Part shown: piece after piece, positions 15,285 through 27,500 of the stretch
How positions within the stretch are numbered: the stretch's first letter is position 1
Layout: the number at the start of each line of letters is the position of its first letter
Assembly (NCBI GenBank): GCA_032718475.1
Contig: JAUCBJ010000176.1
Location: 1-64,000, forward strand
DNA length: 64,000 nt
Reading direction: 5' to 3'
From: Nemertoderma westbladi
Lineage: Eukaryota > Xenacoelomorpha > Nemertodermatida > Nemertodermatidae
Notes under the pieces: model-generated
Database searches by the model: none
Seen by the model: only the letters and a program-made list of their open reading frames with translations
Told to the model about the DNA's origin: nothing
Made by a program: the position numbers and the translations under genes

Positions 15285-18200
15285 ACTACCGGTACCTACC
15301 TGATGATACCGGCACTGATGCACCCGTTGTAGTGTACTACCGGTACCTACCTGATGGTACCGGCACTGATGCACCCGTTGTAGTGTACTACCGGTACCTA
15401 CCTGATGGTACCGGCACTGATGCACCCGTTGTAGTGTAATACCGGTACCTACCTGATGGTACCGGCACTGACGTACCCGTTGTAGTGTACTACCGGTACC
15501 TACCTGATGATACCGGCACTGATGCACCCGTTGTAGTGCACTACCGGTACATACCTGATGGTACCGGCACTGATGCACCCGTTGTAGTGTACTACCGGTA
15601 CCTACCTGATGATACCGGCACTGATGCACCCGTTGTAGTGTACTACCGGTACCTACCTGATGATACCGGCACTGATGCACTCGTTGTAGTGTACTACCGG
15701 TACCTACCTGATGGTACCGGCACTGATGCACCCGTTGTAGTGTACTACCGGTACCTACCTGATGGTACCGGCACTGATGCACCCGTTGTAGTGTACTACC
15801 GGTACCTACCTGATGGTACCGGCACTGATGCACCCGTTGTAGTGTAATACCGGTACCTACCTGATGGTACCGGCACTGACGTACCCGTTGTAGTGTACTA
15901 CCGGTACCTACCTGATGATACCGGCACTGATGCACCCGTTGTAGTGCACTACCGGTACATACCTGATGGTACCGGCACTGATGCACCCGTTGTAGTGTAC
16001 TACCGGTACCTACCTGATGATACCGGCACTGATGCACCCGTTGTAGTGTACTACCGGTACCTACCTGATGATACCGGCACTGATGCACTCGTTGTAGTGT
16101 ACTACCGGTACCTACCTGATGGTACCGGCACTGATGCACCCGTTGTAGTGTACTACCGGTACCTACCTGATGGTACCGGCACTGATGCACCCGTTGTAGT
16201 GTACTACCGGTACCTACCTGATGGTACCGGCACTGATGCACCCGTTGTAGTGTACTACCGGTACCTACCTGATGATACCGGCACTGATGCACCCGTTGTA
16301 GTGTACTACCGGTACCTACCTGATGATACCGGCACTGATGCACTCGTTGTAGTGTACTACCGGTACCTACCGGATGATACCGGCACTGATGCACTCGTTG
16401 TAGTGTACTACCGGTACATACCTGATGGTACCGGCACTGATGCACCCGTTGTAGTGTACTACCGGTACCTACCTGATGATACCGGCACTGATGCACCCGT
16501 TGTAGTGCACTACCGGTACCTACCTGATGATACCGGCACTGATGCACTCGTTGTAGTGTACTACCGGTACCTACCTGATGGTACCGGCACTGATGCACCC
16601 GTTGTAGTGTACTACCGGTACCTACCTGATGATACCGGCACTGATGCACCCGTTGTAGTGTACTACCGGTACCTACCTGATGGTACCGGCACTGATGCAC
16701 CCGTTGTAGTGCACTACCGGTACCTACCTGATGATACCGGCACTGATGCACCCGTTGTAGTGTACTACCGGTACCTACCTGATGGTACCGGCACTGACGT
16801 ACCCGTTGTAGTGTACTACCGGTACCTACCTGATGGTACCGGCACTGATGCACCCGTTGTAGTGTACTACCGGTACATACCTGATGGTACCGGCACTGAC
16901 GTACCCGTTGTAGTGTACTACCGGTACCTACCTGATGGTACCGGCACTGATGCACCCGTTGTAGTGTACTACCGGTACCTACCTGATGGTACCGGCACTG
17001 ATGCACCCGTTGTAGTGTACTACCTGTACCTACCTGATGGTACCGGCACTGATGCACCCGTTGTAGTGTACTACCGGTACCTACCTGATGATACCGGCAC
17101 TGATGCACCCGTTGTAGTGTACTACCTGTACCTACCTGATGGTACCGGCACTGATGCACCCGTTGTAGTGTACTACCTGTACCTACCTGATGATACCGGC
17201 ACTGATGCACCCGTTGTAGTGTACTACCGGTACCTACCTAATGATACCGGCACTGATGCACCCGTTGTAGTGTACTACCGGTACATACCTGATGGTACCG
17301 GCATTGATGCACCCGTTGTAGTGTACTACCGGTACCTACCTGATGATACCGGCACTGATGCACCCGTTGTAGTGCACTACCGGTACCTACCTGATGATAC
17401 CGGCACTGATGCACCCGTTGTAGTGTACTACCGGTACCTACCTGATGGTACCGGCACTGATGCACTCGTTGTAGTGTACTACCGGTACCTACCTGATGAT
17501 ACCGGCACTGATGCACCCGTTGTAGTGTACTACCGGTACCTACCTGATGGTACCGGCACTGATGCACTCGTTGTAGTGTACTACCGGTACCTACCTGATG
17601 ATACCGGCACTGATGCACCCGTTGTAGTGTACTACCGGTACCTACCTGATGGTACCGGCACTGATGCACTCGTTGTAGTGTACTACCGGTACCTACCTGA
17701 TGGTACCGGCACTGATGCACCCGTTGTAGTGTACTACCGGTACCTACCTGATGGTACCGGCACTGATGCACCAGTTGTAGTGTACTACCGGTACCTACCT
17801 GATGGTACCGGCACTGATGCACTCGTTGTAGTGTACTACCGGTACCTACCTGATGATACCGGCACTGATGCACCCGTTGTAGTGCACTACCGGTACCTAC
17901 CTGATGATACCGGCACTGATGCACCCGTTGTAGTGTACTACCGGTACCTACCTGATGATACCGGCACTGATGCACCCGTTGTAGTGTACTACCGGTACCT
18001 ACCGGATGATACCGGCACTGATGCACCCGTTGTAGTGTACTACCGGTACCTACCTGATGGTACCGGCACTGATGCACCCGTTGTAGTGTACTACCGGTAC
18101 CTACCTGATGATACCGGCACTGATGCACCCGTTGTAGTGTACTACCGGTACCTACCGGATGATACCGGCACTGATGCACCCGTTGTAGTGTACTACCGGT

Positions 18201-18439
18201 ACCTACCTGATGATACCGGCACTGATGCACCCGTTGTAGTGTACTACCGGTACCTACCGGATGATACCGGCACTGATGCACTCGTTGTAGTGTACTACCG
18301 GTACCTACCTGATGGTACCGGCACTGATGCACCCGTTGTAGTGTAATACCGGTACCTACCTGATGGTACCGGCACTGATGCACCCGTTGTAGTGTACTAC
18401 CGGTACCTACCTGATGGTACCGGCACTGATGCACCCGTT
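15285..18439. repeat. 51-bp satellite, 61 full units plus a partial
   Basis: The unit phase ACTACC recurs at 15,285 + 51n up to 18,396 with no length change, then a 44-bp partial unit. Each unit carries CCGGTACC, an 8-base loop, and GGTACCGG or GATACCGG, forming a dyad. A second dyad, GTAGT..ACTAC, spans the unit junction. Variation is limited to a handful of positions. The first 8-unit block is duplicated (15,438-15,845 and 15,846-16,253). A 17-bp-period peptide frame is open on both strands because 51 is divisible by three; it is not evidence of a gene. A 16-bp junction (15,269-15,284) separates it from the 66-bp array. Confidence 0.95.
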
Positions 18440-18526
18440 GAGAATTTCTGCAGACGCCATTAGATACTGGAAATCCATTTTGTAATCTAAATTAAATAAA
18501 ATAGTGTCAATAGCAAATATTGTGAT
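18440..18526. other. Unique junction between 51-bp and 26/32-bp satellites
   Basis: About 87 bp of AT-rich non-repetitive sequence. It starts abruptly inside a 51-bp unit after CCCGTTG and passes into the next array at AACGAGAACAAGAT. It may be a remnant of host DNA or of an inserted element. Confidence 0.6.
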
Positions 18527-21500
18527 AACGAGAACAAGATAGTTCGGGGTTGAGACAAAACCAGAACGAGATAGGTCGGGGTTGAGACAAAACGAGATAG
18601 GTCGGGGTTGAGACAAAACCAGAACGAGATAGGTCGGGGTTGAGACAAAACCAGAACGAGATAGGTCAGGGTTGAGACAAAACCAGAACGAGATAGGTCG
18701 GGGTTGAGACAAAACCAGAATGAGATAGGTCGGGGTTGCGACAAAACGAGATAGGTCGGGGTTGAGACAAAACGAGATAGGTCGGTGTTGAGACAAAACG
18801 AGATAGGTCGGGGTTGAGACAAAACCAGAACGAGATAGGTTGGGGTTGAGTCAAAACCAGAACAAGATAGGTCGGGGTTGAGACAAAACCAGAACGAGAT
18901 AGGTCGGGGTTGAGACAAAACGAGAACGAGATAGGTCGGGGTTGCGACAAAACCAGAATGAGATAGGTCGGGGTTGAGACAAAACCAGAACGAGATAGGT
19001 CGGGGTTGAGACAAAATCAGAACGAGATAGGTCGGGGTTGAGACAAAACCAAAACGAGATAGGTCGGGGTTGAGACAAAACGAGATAGGTCGGGGTTGAG
19101 ACAAAACCAGAACGAGATAGGTCGGGGTTGCGACAAAACCAGAATGAGATAGGTCGCGGTTGAGACAAAACGAGATAGGTCGGGGTTGAGACAAAACCAG
19201 AACGAGATAGGTCGGGGTTGCGACAAAACCAGAATGAGATAGGTCGGGGTTGCGACAAAACCAGAATGAGATAGGTCGGGGTTGAGACAAAACCAGAACG
19301 AGATAGGTCGGGGTTGAGACAAAACCAGAACGAGATAGGTCGGGGTTGCGACAAAACCAGAACGAGATAGGTCGGGGTTGCGACAAAACCAGAATGAGAT
19401 AGTTCGCGGTTGAGACAAAACCAGAACGAGATAGGTCGGGGTTGAGACAAAACCAGAACGAGATAGGTCGGGTTGAGACAAAACCAAAACGAGATAGGTC
19501 GGGGTTGAGACAAAACGAGATAGGTCGGGGTTGAGACAAAACCAGAACGAGATAGGTCAGGGGTTGAGACAAAACCAGAACGAGATAAGTCGGGGTTCAG
19601 ACAAAACCAGAACGAGATAGGTCGGGGTTGAGACAAAACCAGAACGAGATAGGTCGGGGTTGAGACAAAACGAGATAGGTCGGGGTTGCGACAAAACCAG
19701 AATGAGATAGGTCGGGGTTGAGACAAAACCAAAACGAGATAGGTCGGGGTTGAGACAAAACGAGATAGGTCGGGGTTGAGACAAAACCAGAACGAGATAG
19801 GTCGGGGTTGAGACAAAACCAAAACGAGATAGGTCGGGGTTGAGACAAAACGAGATAGGTCGGGGTTCAGACAAAACCAGAACGAGATAGGTCGGGGTTG
19901 AGACAAAACCAGAACGAGATAGGTCGGGGTTGAGACAAAACCAGAACGAGATAGGTCAGGGGTTGAGACAAACCCAGAACGAGATAAGTCGGGGTTCAGA
20001 CAAAACCAGAACGAGATAGGACGGGGTTGAGACAAAACCAGAACGAGATAGGTCGGGGTTCAGACAAAACCAGAACGAGATAGGTCAGGGGTTGAGACAA
20101 AACCAGAACGAGATAAGTCGGGGTTCAGACAAAACCAGAACGAGATAGGTCGGGGTTCAGACAAAACCAGAACGAGATAGGTCGGGGTTGAGACAAAACC
20201 AGAACGAGATAGGTCAGGGGTTGAGACAAAACCAGAACGAGATAAGTCGGGGTTCAGACAAAACCAGAACGAGATAGGTCGGGGTTCAGACAAAACCAGA
20301 ACGAGATAGGTCGGGGTTCAGACAAAACCAGAACGAGATAGGTCGGGGTTGAGACAAAACCAGAACGAGATAGGTCGGGGGTTGAGACAAAACCAGAACG
20401 AGATAAGTCGGGGTTCAGACAAAACCAGAACGAGATAGGTCGGGGTTCAGACAAAACCAGAACGAGATAGGTCGGGGTTCAGACAAAACCAGAACGAGAT
20501 AGGTCGGGGTTGAGACAAAACGAGAACGAGATAGGTCGGGGTTGAGACAAAACCAGAACGAGATAGGTCGGGGTTGAGACAAAACGAGATAGGTCGGGGT
20601 TCAGACAAAACGAAACGAGATAGGTCGGGGTTGAGACAAAACCAGAATGAGATAGGTCGGGGTTGAGACAAAACCAGAACGAGATAGGTCGGGGTTCAGA
20701 CAAAACCAGAACGAGATAGGTCGGGGTTGAGACAAAACCAGAACGAGATAGGTCGGGGTTCAGACAAAACCAGAACGAGATAGGTCGGGGTTGAGACAAA
20801 ACGAGAACGAGATAGGTCGGGGTTGAGACAAAACCAGAACGAGATAGGTCGGGGTTGAGACAAAACCAGAACGAGATAGGTCGGGGTTCAGACAAAACCA
20901 GAACGAGATAGGTCGGGGTTCAGACAAAACCAGAACGAGATAGGTCGGGGTTGAGACAAAACGAGAACGAGATAGGTCGGGGTTCAGACAAAACCAGAAC
21001 GAGATAGGTCGGGGTTGAGACAAAACGAGAACGAGATAGGTCGGGGTTGAGACAAAACCAGAACGAGATAGGTCGGGGTTCAGACAAAACGAAACGAGAT
21101 AGGTCGGGGTTGAGACAAAACGAGATAGGTCGGGGTTCAGACAAAACCAGAACGAGATAAGTCGGGGTTCACACAAAACCAGAACGAGATAGGTTGGGGT
21201 TCAGACAAAACCAGAACGAGATAGGTCGGGGTTGCGACAAAACGAGATAGGTCGGGGTTGAGACAAAACGAGAACGAGATAGGTCGGGGTTGAGACAAAA
21301 CCAGAACGAGATAGGTCGGGGTTGAGACAAAACGAGATAGGTCGGGGTTGAGACAAAACCAGAACGAGATAGGTCGGGGTTGAGACAAAACGAGATAGGT
21401 CAGGGGTTGAGACAAAACCAGAACGAGATAAGTCGGGGTTCAGACAAAACCAGAACGAGATAGGTCGGGGTTGAGACAAAACCAGAACGAGATAGGTCGG

Positions 21501-24500
21501 GGTTGAGACAAAACGAGAACGAGATAGGTCGGGGTTGCGACAAAACCAGAACGAGATAAGTCGGGGTTCAGACAAAACCAGAACGAGATAGGTCGGGGTT
21601 GAGACAAAACCAGAACGAGATAGGTCGGGGTTCAGACAAAACCAGAACGAGATAGGTCGGGGTTGAGACTAAACGAGAACGAGATAGGTCGGGGTTGAGA
21701 CAAAACCAGAACGAGATAGGTCGGGGTTCAGACAAAACGAAACGAGATAGGTCGGGGTTGAGACAAAACGAGAACGAGATAGGTCGGGGTTGAGACGAAA
21801 CCAGAACGAGATAGGTCGGGGTTAAGACAAAACCAGAACGAGATAGGTCGGGGTTCAGACAAAGCGAAACGAGATAGGTCGGGGTTGAGACAAAACGAGA
21901 ACGAGATAGGTCGGGGTTGAGACAAAACCAGAACGAGATAGGTCGGGGTTGAGACAAAACGAGAACGAGATAGGTCGGGGTTGAGACAAAACGAGAACGA
22001 GATAGGTCGGGGTTGAGACAAAATCAGAACGAGATAGGTCAGGGGTTGAGACAAAACCAGAACGAGTTAGGTCGGGGTTGAGACAAAACGAGATAGGTCG
22101 GGGTTCAGACAAAACGAAACGAGATAGGTCGGGGTTGAGACGAAGCCAGAACGAGATAGGTCGGGGTTGAGACAAAACGAGATAGGTCGGGGTTGAGACA
22201 AAACCAGAACGAGATAGGTCGGGGTTGAGACAAAACGAGATAGGTCGGGGTTGAGACAAAACCAGAACGAGATAGGTCGGGGTTGAGACAAAACCAGAAC
22301 GAGATAGGTCAGGGGTTGAGACAAACCCAGAACGAGATAAGTCGGGGTTGAGACAAAACCAGAACGAGATAGGTCGGGGTTCAGACAAAACCAGAACGAG
22401 ATAGGTCGGGGTTGAGACAAAACGAGATAGGTCGGGGTTGAGACAAAACGAGATAGGTCGGGGTTGAGACAAAACCAGAACGAGATAGGTCAGGGGTTGA
22501 GACAAAACCAGAACGAAATAAGTCGGGGTTCAGAAAAAAACAGAACGAGATAGGTCGGGGTTCAGACAAAACCAGAACGAGATAGGTCGGGGTTGAGACA
22601 AAACCAGAACGAGATAGGTCAGGGGTTGAGACAAAACCAGAACGAGATAAGTCGGGGTTCAGACAAAACCAGAACGAGATAGGTCGGGGTTCAGACAAAA
22701 CCAGAACGAGATAGGTCGGGGTTCAGACAAAACCAGAACGAGATAGGTCGGGGTTGAGACAAAACCAGAACGAGATAGGTCAGGGGTTGAGACAAAACCA
22801 GAACGAGATAAGTCGGGGTTCAGACAAAACCAGAACGAGATAGGTCGGGGTTGAGACAAAACGAGATAGGTCGGGGTTGAGACGAAACCAGAACGAGATA
22901 AGTCGGGGTTCAGACAAAACCAGAACGAGATAGGTCGGGGTTCAGACAAAACCAGAACGAGATAAGTCGGGGTTCACACAAAACCAGAACGAGATAGGTT
23001 GGGGTTCAGACAAAACCAGAACGAGATAGGTCGGGGTTGCGACAAAACGAGATAGGTCGGGGTTGAGACAAAACCAGAACGAGATAGGTCGGGGTTGAGA
23101 CAAAACGAGATAGGTCGAGGTTGAGACAAAACCAGAACGAGATAGGTCGGGGTTGAGACAAAACGAGATAGGTCGTGGTTGAGACAAAACCAGAACGAGA
23201 TAGGTCGGGGTTGAGACAAAACGAGATAGGTCGTGGTTGAGACAAAACCAGAACGAGATAGGTCGGGGTTGAGACAAAACGAGATAGGTCGGGGTTGAGA
23301 CAAAACCAGAACGAGATAGGTCGGGGTTCAGACAAAACCAGAACGAGATAGGTCGGGGTTCAGACAAAACCAGAACGAGATAGGTCGGGGTTGCGACAAA
23401 ACCAGAACGAGATAGGTCGGGGTTGAGACAAAACCAGAACGAGATAGGTCGGGGTTGAGACAAAACCAGAACGAGATAGGTCGGGGTTCAGACAAAACCA
23501 GAACGAGATAGGTCGGGGTTGCGACAAAACCAGAACGAGATAGGTCGGGGTTCAGACAAAACCAGAACGAGATAGGTCTGGGTTCAGACAAAACCAGAAC
23601 GAGATAGGTCGGGGTTCAGACAAAACCAGAACGAGATAGGTCGGGGTTGAGACAAAACCAGAACGAGATAGGTCAGGGGTTGAGACAAAACCAGAACGAG
23701 ATAAGTCGGGGTTGAGACAAAACCAGAACGAGATAGGTCGGGGTTCAGACAAAACCAGAACGAGATAGGTCGGGGTTCAGACAAAACCAGAACGAGATAG
23801 GTCGGGGTTGAGACAAAACCAGAACGAGATAGGTCGGGGTTGAGACAAAACGATATAGGTCGGGGTTGAGACAAAACCAGAACGAGATAGGTCGGGGTTG
23901 AGACAAAACGAGAACGAGATAGGTCGGGGTTGAGACAAAACGAGAACGAGATAGGTAGGGGTTGAGACAAAACGAGAACGAGATAGGTCGGGGTTGAGAC
24001 AAAACCAGAACGAGATAGGTCGGGGTTCAGACAAAACCAGAACGAGATAGGTCGGGGTTCAGACAAAACCAGAACGAGATAGGTCGGGGTTGAGACAAAA
24101 CGAGAACGAGATAGGTAGGGGTTGAGACAAAACGAGAACGAGATAGGTCGGGGTTGAGACAAAACCAGAACGAGATAGGTAGGGGTTCAGACAAAACCAG
24201 AACGAGATAGGTCGGGGTTCAGACAAAACCAGAACGAGATAGGTCGGGGTTCAGACAAAACCAGAACGAGATAGGTCGGGGTTGAGACAAAACGAGAACG
24301 AGATAGGTCGGGGTTGAGACAAAACGAAACGAGATAGGTCGGGGTTGAGACAAAACGAGATAGGTCGGGGTTCAGACAAAACCAGAACGAGATAAGTCGG
24401 GGTTAAGACAAAACGAGATAGGTCGGGGTTGAGACAAAACGAGATAGGTCGGGGTTGAGACAAAACGAGATAGGTCGGGGTTGAGACAAAACCAGAACGA

Positions 24501-27500
24501 GATAAGTCGGGGTTCAGACAAAACCAGAACGAGATAGGTTGGGGTTCAGACAAAACCAGAACGAGATAAGTCGGGGTTCAGACAAAACCAGAACGAGATA
24601 GGTCGGGGTTGAGACAAAACCAGAACGAGATAGGTCGGGGTTCAGACAAAACCAGAACGAGATAGGTCGGGGTTGAGACAAAACGAGAACGAGATAGGTC
24701 GGGGTTGAGACAAAACGAGATAGGTCGGGGTTGAGACAAAACGAAACGAGATAGGTCGGGGTTGAGACAAAACGAGATAGGTCGGGGTTGAGACAAAACG
24801 AGAACGAGATAGGTCGGGGTTGAGACAAAACGAGAACGAGATAGGTCGGGGTTGAGACAAAACGAGAACGAGATAGGTCGGGGTTGAGACAAAACCAGAA
24901 CGAGATAGGTCGGGGTTCAGACAAAACGAAACGAGATAGGTCGGGGTTCAGACAAAACGAAACGAGATAGGTCGGGGTTGAGACAAAACGAGATAGGTCG
25001 GGGTTCACACAAAACCAAAACGAGATAGGTCGGGGTTCAGACAAAACCAGAGCGAGATAAGTCGGGGTTCACACAAAACCAGAACGAGATAGGTTGGGGT
25101 TCAGACAAAACCATAACGAGATAGGTCGGGGTTCAGACAAAACCAGAACGAGATAGGTCGGGGTTCAGACAAAACCAGAACGAGATAGGTCGTGGTTGAG
25201 ACAAAACGAGAACGAGATAGGTCGGGGTTGAGACAAAACGAAACGAGATAGGTCGGGGTTCAGACAAAACGAAACGAGATAGGTCGGGGTTGAGACAAAA
25301 CGAGATAGGTCGGGGTTCACACAAAACCAGAACGAGATAGGTTGGGGTTCAGACAAAACCATAACGAGATAGGTCGGGGTTCAGACAAAACCAGAACGAG
25401 ATAGGTCGGGGTTCAGACAAAACCAGAACGAGATAGGTCGTGGTTGAGACAAAACGAGAACGAGATAGGTCGGGGTTGAGACAAAACGAAACGAGATAGG
25501 TCGGGGTTCAGACAAAACGAAACGAGATAGGTCGTGGTTGAGACAAAACGAGAACGAGATAGGTCGGGGTTGAGACAAAACGAAACGAGATAGGTCGGGG
25601 TTCACACAAAACCAAAACGAGATAGGTCGGGGTTCAGACAAAACGAAACGAGATAGGTCGGGGTTCAGACAAAACGAAACGAGATAGGTCGGGGTTGAGA
25701 CAAAACGAGATAGGTCGGGGTTCACACAAAACCAAAACGAGATAGGTCGGGGTTCAGACAAAACCAGAGCGAGATAAGTCGGGGTTGAGACAAAACGAGA
25801 ACGAGATAGGTCGGGGTTGAGACAAAACCAGAACGAGATAGGTCGGGGTTCAGACAAAACGAAACGAGATAGGTCGGGGTTGAGACAAAACGAGAACGAG
25901 ATAGGTCGGGGTTGAGACAAAATCAGAACGAGATAGGTCAGGGGTTGAGACAAAACCAGAACGAGATAGGTCGGGGTTGAGACAAAACGAGAACGAGATA
26001 GGTTGGGGTTCAGACAAAACCATAACGAGATAGGTCGGGGTTCAGACAAAACCATAACGAGATAGGTCGGGGTTCAGACAAAACCAGAACGAGATAGGTC
26101 GGGGTTCAGACAAAACCAGAACGAGATAGGTCGGGGTTGAGACAAAACGAGAACGAGATAGGTCGGGGTTGAGACAAAACCAGAACGAGATAGGTCGGGG
26201 TTCAGACAAAACGAAACGAGATAGGTCGGGGTTCAGACAAAACGAAACGAGATAGGTCGGGGTTGAGACAAAACGAGAACGAGATAGGTCGGGGTTCAGA
26301 CAAAACCAGAACGAGATAAGTCGGGGTTCACACAAAACCAGAACGAGATAGGTTGGGGTTCAGACAAAACCAGAACGAGATAGGTCGGGGTTGCGACAAA
26401 ACGAGATAGGTCGGGGTTGAGACAAAACCAGAACGAGATAGGTCGGGGTTGAGACAAAACGAGATAGGTCGGGGTTGAGACAAAACCAGAACGAGATAGG
26501 TCGGGGTTGAGACAAAACGAGATAGGTCAGGGGTTGAGACAAAACCAGAACGAGATAAGTCGGGGTTCAGACAAAACCAGAACGAGATAGGTCGGGGTTG
26601 AGACAAAACCAGAACGAGATAGGTCGGGGTTGAGACAAAACGAGATAGGTCAGGGGTTGAGACAAAACCAGAACGAGATAAGTCGGGGTTCAGACAAAAC
26701 CAGAACGAGATAGGTCGGGGTTGAGACAAAACCAGAACGAGATAGGTCGGGGTTCAGACAAAACCAGAACGAGATAGGTCGGGGTTGAGACAAAACGAGA
26801 ACGAGATAGGTCGGGGTTGAGACAAAACCAGAACGAGATAGGTCGGGGTTCAGACAAAACGAAACGAGATAGGTCGGGGTTGAGACAAAACGAGATAGGT
26901 CTGGGTTCAGACAAAACCAGAACGAGATAAGTCGGGGTTCACACAAAACCAGAACGAGATAGGTTGGGGTTCAGACAAAACCAGAACGAGATAGGTCGGG
27001 GTTGCGACAAAACGAGATAGGTCGGGGTTGAGACAAAATCAGAACGAGATAGGTCGGGGTTGAGACAAAACGAGATAGGTCGGGGTTGAGACAAAACCAG
27101 AACGAGATAGGTCGGGGTTGAGACAAAACGAGATAGGTCGGGGTTGAGACAAAACCAGAACGAGATAGGTCGGGGTTGAGACAAAACGAGATAGGTCGGG
27201 GTTGAGACAAAACCAGAACGAGATAGGTCGGGGTTGCGACAAAACCAGAACGAGATAGGTCGGGGTTGAGACAAAACCAGAACGAGATAGGTCGGGGTTG
27301 AGACAAAACCAGAACGAGATAGGTCGGGGTTGAGACAAAACGAGATAGGTCGGGGTTGAGACAAAACCAGAACGAGATAGGTCGGGGTTCAGACAAAACC
27401 AGAACGAGATAGGTCGGGGTTCAGACAAAACCAGAACGAGATAGGTCGGGGTTGAGACAAAACCAGAACGAGATAGGTCAGGGGTTGAGACAAAACCAGA

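Noticed and set aside
14883-18434. Long frames on both strands across the 51-bp array (YYRYLPDDTGTD and HQCRYHQVGTGS repeats)
   Set aside because: 51 is divisible by three and the unit is stop-free in these frames. Three plus-strand TAA codons interrupt it without effect on the array. The repeats explain the frames fully.
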